Shown here piece by piece: positions 53,670 through 61,687 of a stretch of DNA of 64,000 nucleotides (positions within the stretch are counted from its first letter, which is position 1; each line of letters starts with the position of its first letter). The notes beneath the pieces were generated by a model. The model was not told the origin of the DNA and did no database searches. It saw only the letters and a list, made by a program, of their open reading frames with translations. Location: assembly GCA_019915015.1 (NCBI GenBank), contig JAHBBC010000010.1:1426001-1490000 (forward strand), given 5' to 3'. The position numbers were made by a program, and so were the translations under genes. Source of the stretch: Auriscalpium vulgare (lineage: Eukaryota > Basidiomycota > Agaricomycetes > Russulales > Auriscalpiaceae).

Positions 53670-55979
53670 TCAAAGTCGGGCTTGAGCAATTTGCTCCTCG
53701 CGAAACCGATGGTGTCCCCGAGGATATGTGGGGATGACGAGGCGGTCGCCTGTGTTCGGGTTGCGGATGGTGACCGTCTGGTCCTCGTTCTGGAAGTTCT
53801 GAACGATCGACTCGGTGAGGACGTCGAAGGGGCGACCGAGGAGAATGTCGTAGGCAACGTTCCGCACGATATGAACCTGGAGGTACAATGTCATGCTTCC
53901 GAACTTGATAGGAACGTTACGTGCCAGCCCGAGCGACTCGGAAACCTGCTTGTTCGCCGATTGGAGGCGAATTTTGATCTCGGGGTCGTAGTGAAGCTCG
54001 AGGAAGTGACATACCTCCTCGCTCATCGCTATTACCTGAGATCCAGGGTCGAGAAGGCATTCGATGGCGACTCGGCTGGCGACAATCCCGTCGATGGACC
54101 GAAGCGAGTGGGAGTCGTTTGCGACGGTCAACGCGTCGGGATCGAACATGCTGTCGTGCGTGTGAGAGTTCAGGTAGACCTCGATCGGGTCGCTCATGAC
54201 ACCTTTGTTCGATGCCGGCCAAACGGAGTCGACGGTCGACCTGCGTGGATCGGGGGCGTAGTGGGCGAGGAGTACCGTTTCCGAAGCTCGGATTGCCGCT
54301 GCTGGCGAAGTGAGCTCCTCGTCGGGTACCTCCTCGATCGTGACTTTGTGGCTTGGCTCTACTTCCTGGACGTTCGCTGCTCGACGAGGCGTAATCGCGT
54401 CGCGGAACTTCTGGCGAACCTCGGGGGCGAGCGAGAGCAGTTCTTCCGGCGTGAGCGAAAGTCGAACCTCCTTCATGGCGCGTTCGAAGACGGCGTCGGC
54501 CAATTCGGTGCGGTGAACCGGCGGCGCGTTGCGAAATTGTGGTTCGCGAACGGCTGGTTTGCTCGGATCGGCTGGAACCGTCTTCGGTTTGATGGGGGCG
54601 GAGGTCGCGTCGCGGACGTTGCGGAATGGGTGAACTGGAATTTGCTCAACTTCGCTTGCCTCGGGTTCGGGTGCCTGTGGCGCTTGCTTCGGAGGCTCTG
54701 CTTGCGCAATCTTCGGAGGCGGTGGGCCAACTTTGGCTTTAGCCGGGCGAGTAATCTCGACCCCATCGAAGACTTGCGCATATGCAGCATGTTGCGACCG
54801 AAGTGCAGCCAGTTCGGCTTCAAGTCCTGCGATGCGATCTACCTTCGTGAGCGAAAACGTCTGAAGCGGAGTGGGGAGCAATTCCATCATGAGGGTTGAA
54901 GCTACCACGGGTTTGACCGAAGGGTTGCGACGATACCACTCCTGGACTCGGTCGCGCAAGAAGTCGCCGGTGATGGCCCGAGGAACGAAGCTGCCGTTCG
55001 CTAGCGTGACCTTGCCTTCGCCGTTCCGAACGATAAGGCCTGCGCGAACGTCTTCTTCGACGAGCTCGCAAGACGATATACGATGTTCGGAGCTTCCACA
55101 GTACAAACAACGTCCGGCAAGGCGCAGCATTGCTGCTGCGCGTGCGTCCGCTGAGGAAGTACTTGCGGTGGAAGACGCGACTGCGGCTGGTGCTGCTGCT
55201 GCTTCGACTGCGTTCGCTGCCGCTTTGATCGGGCCCGATAGTGTTGCGAGCGAACCACCTTGCATCAAGCTTCGGACGAGTGTCGCAAGGAGATCTTCTG
55301 CTTTGATGGTTGGGGCAGGTGAAGGCGTGGCGGCGACGACAACTGGCGCTGGGGGAACGACTGGGGTGGCTACGTGCGCGCCGGTCCGAAACGCGTCGGC
55401 GTCGGACTGGAGGACGTACTGCCCGGCGAGATAGGCGTCCGAGACGTCGTAAGGGTCGCCTGCGATGACGTCGGGTTTCTTGATCTGGAGCCGAGAGTTA
55501 ACCTTCGGCCAGAGGGCGTTCGGGATACCTCGGGAGAACGCTCGGTTCTGCTCCATCGTCGACAGACGTCCTTTGAGCACTAGGAAGCCCGAAATGGTCA
55601 GATACTCTCGATGATACGTAGCGAAGTCGTCGAGAGTCAACGTAGACTTTGCTCGCGTCTGTTTGACGAGCTCGTCTAGGTCGGCCGTTGTATACGCTCG
55701 GTCGGCGTCGGCTCCTGGATAGAGCTTACCGACGGCTACCTTGAACTCGTCGTATGTGGCGTTGCCAGTGAATTCGATCATTGCGTCGAACAGGTCGGCG
55801 GTTGCTGTGGGGACGTAGTTCTTCGTCCAATCCTTCTTCGCGCGGTCAGTGACGACGCCCGCAGGTCCGAAGAACGCTTCAAGGTCAGGCCAAAACCTAC
55901 GGATCTCGCGGGGTTTGTCCGGCGTGAACACAGGCGCTGTTCGGGCGAGCCTAGATGGCATCGGGACGAGGGCGGCCAT
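53670..55979 (-). CDS. gag: element 1 gag with fused aspartic protease
   Basis: 769 aa from ATG 55979, chosen because the same Met (MAALVPMPSRLARTAPVF) starts the equivalent frame in element 2. The capsid-like region begins REIRRFWPDLEAFFGPAG. One zinc knuckle (CLYCGSSEHRISSC, CX2CX4HX4C) lies near residue 290. The protease has the active site as LLDPGSQV near residue 640 and the C-terminal YDILLGRPFDVL. The stop TGA at 53672-53670 is where the frame changes by +1 to the pol frame, as in element 2. Confidence 0.9.
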   Translation of the reverse strand: MAALVPMPSRLARTAPVFTPDKPREIRRFWPDLEAFFGPAGVVTDRAKKDWTKNYVPTATADLFDAMIEFTGNATYDEFKVAVGKLYPGADADRAYTTADLDELVKQTRAKSTLTLDDFATYHREYLTISGFLVLKGRLSTMEQNRAFSRGIPNALWPKVNSRLQIKKPDVIAGDPYDVSDAYLAGQYVLQSDADAFRTGAHVATPVVPPAPVVVAATPSPAPTIKAEDLLATLVRSLMQGGSLATLSGPIKAAANAVEAAAAPAAVASSTASTSSADARAAAMLRLAGRCLYCGSSEHRISSCELVEEDVRAGLIVRNGEGKVTLANGSFVPRAITGDFLRDRVQEWYRRNPSVKPVVASTLMMELLPTPLQTFSLTKVDRIAGLEAELAALRSQHAAYAQVFDGVEITRPAKAKVGPPPPKIAQAEPPKQAPQAPEPEASEVEQIPVHPFRNVRDATSAPIKPKTVPADPSKPAVREPQFRNAPPVHRTELADAVFERAMKEVRLSLTPEELLSLAPEVRQKFRDAITPRRAANVQEVEPSHKVTIEEVPDEELTSPAAAIRASETVLLAHYAPDPRRSTVDSVWPASNKGVMSDPIEVYLNSHTHDSMFDPDALTVANDSHSLRSIDGIVASRVAIECLLDPGSQVIAMSEEVCHFLELHYDPEIKIRLQSANKQVSESLGLARNVPIKFGSMTLYLQVHIVRNVAYDILLGRPFDVLTESIVQNFQNEDQTVTIRNPNTGDRLVIPTYPRGHHRFREEQIAQARL

Positions 55980-56437
55980 TGCTGGTGGTTGTGCGGAGTA
56001 TGCGGGTGGTGGGTGGATAGGGCGGAGCGAAGTGAGTTGCGAAGTCTGTGGGCGTTTCGGAAGCGAAGGCGAAGGCGAAGGCGGAGTGCACGGGGTCGGA
56101 GGTTGCGATGGGTGAAGAGGGGTGAGAGTCGATAACGGTGGCAGCGGCGAAAGAGATCGCAGAGGCGTAGAAAATCCTCCGGGAACGTGGAAATCGAAGT
56201 CGAAGTCAGGGTCGGCGTCGTGCTGAGTACCTGAAGGTTCGGGGAGAACGTCGTTGTTTTCCTCGTCTTCGGAAGCCTCGTCGGAATGCGGGCCGTCAGT
56301 GGCGGGGTAGACGACGTGGGACCGACGAACTTCGTCGGCGAGGGTGGCGGAGCGAAGTTGATAGCGAGAGACGAAAGGCGAAGTTGCTTCGGAAGGCTTT
56401 GGAGGAATGGTGACAGAAACCCTCGCGGTGGGCTCCA
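55980..56437 (-). other. open N-terminal extension of gag without an ATG
   Basis: The gag frame stays open for 153 codons upstream of ATG 55979, back to the primer binding site. It encodes an acidic then Pro-rich sequence (FHVPGGFSTPLRS, TPLHPSQPPTPCTPPSPSPS). Element 2 has a clearly similar protein sequence in the same place. No in-frame ATG exists back to stops inside the LTR. Confidence 0.6.
56420..56437 (-). promoter_or_regulatory. tRNA primer binding site, element 1
   Basis: TGGAGCCCACCGCGAGGG, four bases from the 5' LTR. It begins TGG, as expected for pairing with a tRNA CCA end, and is identical in element 2. The tRNA was not identified. Confidence 0.7.
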
Positions 56438-56441
56438 AAAG

Positions 56442-58024
56442 TGATGGGCACCAGACGGTAGTAGGGCGGATATGGGTAGTTTCCTATCCCTAGAGCGCTG
56501 TCAGTGGTACCGCGTTGTTGTGCGAGCGAGTCGTCACGTTCCCAAAGGTTCGCGAAGTGACTCCACCGATACGTGGATCGTGGTCGTAACGAGGATTCGG
56601 ATCGGAATGAGGGTTCGGCGTGTGCGCCGGACCAGGAGACGAGAAGGAGTGAGCGTACGAGTCACCGAAGTGACGAACAAACGAAGTCGCGACGAGCGAG
56701 CTCCGAAGTTGGACGCGGAGGAGCGCGGAATGACGATGGAGGGAGGGAGAGAGAGATCGACGTAACACGAAGTTCGGCTTTATACGTTGATCGGTGCGAT
56801 GGGTAGTTGGGTGACTTCGGACAACTTCGGATTGAGGACGAAGTTATGTGTAATGGGGAACGCGTTCGTCGTGGGCCTGAACTTGAGGAGGCCTCGAAGG
56901 TGATATCAAAGTGGATGAAGGTCTGTCGATGGCGGTGTTCGAGAGGCGAGGTTCGGTCGTCGATGTTCGAGAGGCGAGGTTCGGGAGACGAGGTTCGGAA
57001 GGCGAGGTTCGGAAAGCGAGGTTCGGAAAGCGAGGTTGGGGTTCGTGGTGCGAAAGGCGAAGGTCGAAAGCGAAGTCGAAGGCGAGCGTATTGCGGCGTG
57101 CGGCGTAGTCGAAAGTGAGGTTACGGGCGATAAGGAGGACGAGGGGTACAACGACAGTAAGAGCTGTCGATGCGGGCGGTTTGCAACGTCTCTTTCGAGA
57201 TGCTGACTATGGGGGGGAAAGTAACTTGTTATTCGGTGTGCTATCGAGTCGTATTTAAGCTACAACGAGTGCGAGACCGTATCGTACGGAAACGAACATA
57301 GGTAGGTGCGTACAGAGACGAAACACGAGCGAAGTGGATAAAGATCATGTGTCGCAAGTCGAGGTGGGTCGGAACGAGCATATGTAGCGAGAGGGAGCTC
57401 TTATGGGGAACGAGAACGATGGATACCAGACAAACGATCAGCGCTGTCGCTACGATGTGATATACAGAAGGATGAAGTACGAACGATATTGTGGAGACGC
57501 GCCTCAGCGGTACAAGGCGCGCCAAACGTATACCCGCGAGCCGAAGTCGCAGCGAGTGGCGGACGATCTTCCGAAGTGGCTGGGAAGGTAGCCATGGCTT
57601 CGGGCTCGGTTCGCCTCGGCTCGGAAAGGTCGGGACGATAGAAGGGATCAATCGGGAACGCTATAAGTGAGGGGGAGAATCGGACAGGGAAGTACCGGGT
57701 GACAGCCGGTTATCTCGGAGATACGCTCACGGGGCGTTTCACTACACTGATCTTGGTCCGGCAGCGACTTTGTGGCGTGTCTGCTGCTGATGGGCCGAAA
57801 GGCCTCGACCGAACCACGTGCGGGCGCCTCGGGGTGACTGGAAACGAGGCCGAAGCGCTGGGAAGTTCGGAGCCGAAGTCACGTGACTTCGGAACTTTCC
57901 GAAGTGGCTGTGCCGAAACGGCGGAAACGACGGTCCGGAGACCAAAGTCACGTGACTTTGGTTCGAAATGAAAAACCGAAAAGTCGCGGTGGAATCCCCG
58001 CTCGACGGGGAATCAGGCGTATCA
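56442..58024 (-). repeat. element 1 5' LTR
   Basis: Counterpart of 45279-46861, offset exactly 11163 bp. It carries the same palindromes (57873-57892, 57942-57961) and should drive transcription leftwards. Confidence 0.92.
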
Positions 58025-58028
58025 GCGG
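58025..58028. repeat. target-site duplication of element 1, right
   Basis: GCGG, matching 45275-45278. Confidence 0.65.
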
Positions 58029-58925
58029 CGATCGTAAGTCGGAACTAAACCTAAATCCGTCCGTAATTCAACGATCCTCTCTTGCCACATCCCTCGTATA
58101 CTCACTCCCCCGCGTCCACTTCGTACACCCCGTGATATCTGACCCACGTCTACCGCGTTTTAGATCGTATTTGTCTTCACTATGTCACGTCCGTACGATA
58201 CGGATTTCTGACTCGCTTGTCGTACAAATAGTTCTGAGTCGCTAGACAGACAGAATAACAAGTTACTATTCCCCCTCGTACTCAGGATCTCGAAAGAGCG
58301 CCTGAAGTGGTCTGACTTCACCACAACCCGTCGCTCTAGCTCTTAGACGCACGAAACTTCGACACCAATACCACGCCGCAATATCAATACGAATACCAAT
58401 ACCGCGACCCTCGACAAATCCCCTCTTGCCCTTCGAAATCTCCCTACGCCTCGCTACTCTCCCCCTCGACACCCCGCACCTTCAACGCAGAGATCAGGCC
58501 TATATACGCCCCTCTGTTCCTTCGTCACCGCCTCATACTTCGTCCCTCTCGTCCTCGATATATTCCCCCGACCATTGCCACCGCTGCGTAATTCCCCTTC
58601 GACTCTCGAAATAGTCCTCGCGTCCCCTCCGACATTCCTAGCTTCCGTGACACATTCTTGGGAGCTCGCCCGTCGCGTCTCCAGCACTGTATCATTTCGG
58701 TGATCCGTGCCGTGTCTAGCTCTCGCACTATCGTCCTCTCCCCCAGCCTCTCGCGCCCTCCGATCCAAGTCCTAGTCACTGTGTCCCACTCGTACACCGA
58801 GCAGGATTTGCCGTGCGTAGTCTCGGGACCCTGACTGCACTCCCTCAACTCGATACATTCACTACTGCGCTCTGAGGATTGGACATCAATATATATCCGC
58901 CTCACTACCAGTTGGACGCCCATCA
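58029..58925 (+). repeat. element 2 5' LTR, right part
   Basis: Continuation of the LTR begun at 44728. It is pyrimidine-rich and ends GCCCATCA, followed after ACTT by the primer binding site. No gene is seen in it. Confidence 0.8.
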
Positions 58926-58929
58926 ACTT

Positions 58930-58947
58930 TGGAGCCCACCGCGAGGG
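58930..58947 (+). promoter_or_regulatory. tRNA primer binding site, element 2
   Basis: The same 18 bases as in element 1, again four bases from the LTR end. Confidence 0.7.
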
Positions 58948-59398
58948 TCAAGTCAGAATTCCTCCGCGACTTCCATCCGCACCTGCTCCCTTTCGAACCT
59001 ATCATCTCCGGTCGCACGCAGACGACGTACGACAAACCCATATCATCTACCCAGCCCCCCTCTCCGACGACACAGCCGAAGAAGAGGATAGTCCGGAAGC
59101 CGCAGACGTTCCCCTCCCCGCAAGTCCGGAGCCGATCGTCCCTGTAGCCGAAGAAGAGTTCTCTACCCGGTATCACGTACCAGGCGGATTTCGCACACCT
59201 TCCCCGCAGCTTCCACCTCTTCCCCCACTTTCCGATCTCACCCCGCTACACCCGAGTAATCCTCCAACTCCGCGCACACCTCCCTCGCCCTCGCCTGTTA
59301 TTTCGAAACCCCTCACGATCACCCATCTAATTCCGATCCCTCGAAATATCCCCGTACCCCCACGCAATATCCCAGCCCCACCAGCACCTCTCCCAATC
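58948..59398 (+). other. gag N-terminal extension of element 2, no ATG
   Basis: In the frame of gag this reads RSHADDVRQTHIIYPAPL, RYHVPGGFRTPSPQLPP and TPLHPSNPPTPRTPPSPSP, clearly related to the extension in element 1. A one-base difference near 58948 puts the very first codons out of frame. Confidence 0.6.
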
Positions 59399-61687
59399 AT
59401 GGCCGCAATCATCCCCATGCCCGCTCGCAAGTCGCGTACTGCACCCGTCTTTGACCCAGCGAAGCCGCGCGAAATTCGCCGCTACTGGGAAGATCTCGAG
59501 CCCGCACTCGCGCAAGCTGGTATCACCGGAAATCGGGAGAAGAAGGACTGGTCCAAATTCTACGTCCCCTCGGGCGAGGCAGACATGTTTGACTCAATGC
59601 CAGAGTTTACGGGCAACAACACGTATGAGGAATTCAAGACCGCAGTTGGCAAACTGTATCCAGGAGCCGAAGAAGACCGAGCGTACACATTAGCGGACCT
59701 GGAGTCACTGGTCCTGAAGACGCGCACCAAGACGGACTTGACGTTGGACGACTTTGCCGTATACCACCGCGAGTACCTGACCATATCCGGGTTTCTTGTA
59801 CGCAAAGGACGGCTCTCGACAATGCAACAAAATCGAGAATTCTCCTGCGGCATTCCCGACTTCGTCTGGCTCACTCTAAATCCGCGTCTGCAGATTAAGA
59901 AGCCAGATGTCGAGCCTGGCGAAGCGTATGAGATTGCCGATGTTCACCAAGCCGGGAAATTCGTCCTCGCCTCGGCCACCGACACCTTTCGAAATGTCGG
60001 TCACGTAGCTGCGGTCAACATACCCATCCCCACCGTCCGAATCACCTCTCCCACGCCTCAGCCGAGCATCAAGACTGAGGATATCCTTGCGCAACTAGTC
60101 CGCACCCTCATGCAGGGTGGCAATTTACCGAGCGTCACTTCCACTTCCACCAGCGCGGCACCTGTTGCAAAGGCCTCAGCAACTCCCGCAGCTACTACAG
60201 CAGCCGATGATGCCAAGTCCGCCGCTATGACCCGCCTAGCCGGCCGGTGTCTTTATTGCGGATCGTCGGACCATCGCATCAGCGCGTGCACCATCGTGGA
60301 AGAAGACATACGCACCGGAGTTGTCATTCGCAATGGAGAAGGAAGGGTTACGCTCGCCAATGGTTCCTACGTCCCCCGCACAATTTCGGGCGACTTCCTG
60401 CGCGATCGCGTGCAGGAATGGTACAGGCGCAATCCTAGCGTCAAACCAGTTGCCCAGTTGATGATCGAAACGAGCACCACCCGAAACCCCAACATCCTCG
60501 AATTATCCAAGGTCGATCGGATTCAATTCCTAGAGGAGGAACTGGCCGCTTTGCGCGGAAGAGAGAGTTACGCGCAAGAGACCTACGCGCAGATCTTCGA
60601 CAGGGTCGAAATCACCCGCGCAGCCCGAGCAAAGCCGCGCGACGTGGTACCCGCACCCTCAGTCCCTCCTCCAGCTCCCGCCGCAGCAGCAGAAGTCGAA
60701 GCGCCAGTTCAGTCGCCTCAGCACCCATATCGAAATGCCAAGGATGCTACAGGCGCACCGGTCAAAGCCAAGACCACGCCTGCCGATCCACCCAAAGCTA
60801 AGGCACCAGAACCCGCATTTCGACACGCTGCCCCCATCCATCGACCAGAGATTGCCGACACCATCTACGCTCGCGCTATGAAGACAGCCCAAATCACGCT
60901 CACGCCGGAGGAACTACTGTCACTTGCGCCAGAAGTACGCGCCAAGTTCCGGGACGCGGTCACGCCGCGTCGCGCTGCTACCACTCAAGCTGCAGTACCT
61001 CCGCGCAAGGCCTCAGTTGAAGAAGTGCCGGATGAGGAATATGTTTCAGCAGCCGCAGCAACTGAAGCGGCTGAGAACAAAGCATTCCTCCACTATCTGC
61101 CCGACCCACGCACTGCTACCAAAGAGGACCTCTGGACAGAGAAGGAAGGCGACTTCTACATGGCCGACCCTATCGAAATGTACCTCAACGGAGTAGGAGA
61201 TGCGAACGACAGCGACGATGATTGCCTCATCGTTGCTAGAGAGTCTCACGCATTACGCTCCATCGACGGACTCATTGCCAACCGAGTGGCAATAGAATGT
61301 CTCCTCGATCCCGGGTCTCAAGTCATCGCCATGTCGGAAGAAGTCTGTCATTTTCTAGAGCTCCATTATACCCCGGACATCAAGATTAGGCTTCAAAGCG
61401 CAAATCGTCAATATTCAGAATCCCTAGGACTTGCGCGCAATGTTCCAGTTCGCTTTGGGAACATGACGATTTACCTCCAAATTCATATCGTCCGAAATGT
61501 CGCCTACGACATCCTATTGGGCAGACCCTTCGACGTCTTGACCGAGTCGGTCGTCCGCAACTACGCCAATGCGGACCAGACAGTCACGATGGTCAACCCC
61601 AATGGAGGCGCCACGCTCGCACTCCCGACATTCCCTCGAGGCCACCATCGGTTTCGCGACGAGCAAGTTAAACAACAACGCGCTTGA
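59399..61687 (+). CDS. gag: element 2 gag with fused aspartic protease
   Basis: 762 aa from ATG 59399 (MAAIIPMPARKSRTAPVFDP). It has the same layout as element 1: capsid-like start REIRRYWEDLEPALAQAG, zinc knuckle CLYCGSSDHRISAC near residue 283, protease LLDPGSQVIAMSEEVCHFLE near 637, and YDILLGRPFDVL. The stop TGA is followed by A, and the next frame (+1) continues the polyprotein. Intact. Confidence 0.9.
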   Translation: MAAIIPMPARKSRTAPVFDPAKPREIRRYWEDLEPALAQAGITGNREKKDWSKFYVPSGEADMFDSMPEFTGNNTYEEFKTAVGKLYPGAEEDRAYTLADLESLVLKTRTKTDLTLDDFAVYHREYLTISGFLVRKGRLSTMQQNREFSCGIPDFVWLTLNPRLQIKKPDVEPGEAYEIADVHQAGKFVLASATDTFRNVGHVAAVNIPIPTVRITSPTPQPSIKTEDILAQLVRTLMQGGNLPSVTSTSTSAAPVAKASATPAATTAADDAKSAAMTRLAGRCLYCGSSDHRISACTIVEEDIRTGVVIRNGEGRVTLANGSYVPRTISGDFLRDRVQEWYRRNPSVKPVAQLMIETSTTRNPNILELSKVDRIQFLEEELAALRGRESYAQETYAQIFDRVEITRAARAKPRDVVPAPSVPPPAPAAAAEVEAPVQSPQHPYRNAKDATGAPVKAKTTPADPPKAKAPEPAFRHAAPIHRPEIADTIYARAMKTAQITLTPEELLSLAPEVRAKFRDAVTPRRAATTQAAVPPRKASVEEVPDEEYVSAAAATEAAENKAFLHYLPDPRTATKEDLWTEKEGDFYMADPIEMYLNGVGDANDSDDDCLIVARESHALRSIDGLIANRVAIECLLDPGSQVIAMSEEVCHFLELHYTPDIKIRLQSANRQYSESLGLARNVPVRFGNMTIYLQIHIVRNVAYDILLGRPFDVLTESVVRNYANADQTVTMVNPNGGATLALPTFPRGHHRFRDEQVKQQRA

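Larger units (their letters stand above)
45279..58024 (-). mobile_element. inner Ty3/gypsy retrotransposon (element 1), complete, 12.7 kb
   Basis: Two direct 1583-bp LTRs (45279-46861 and 56442-58024) bound it. A 4-bp target duplication GCGG flanks it. In its own (minus) direction the order is LTR, primer binding site, gag-protease, pol (RT, RNase H, integrase), an opposite-strand spliced gene, polypurine tract, LTR. Every open frame I compared between the two LTRs gives the same translation, so insertion was recent. It has inserted in the reverse orientation into the LTR of a related element. Confidence 0.93.
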
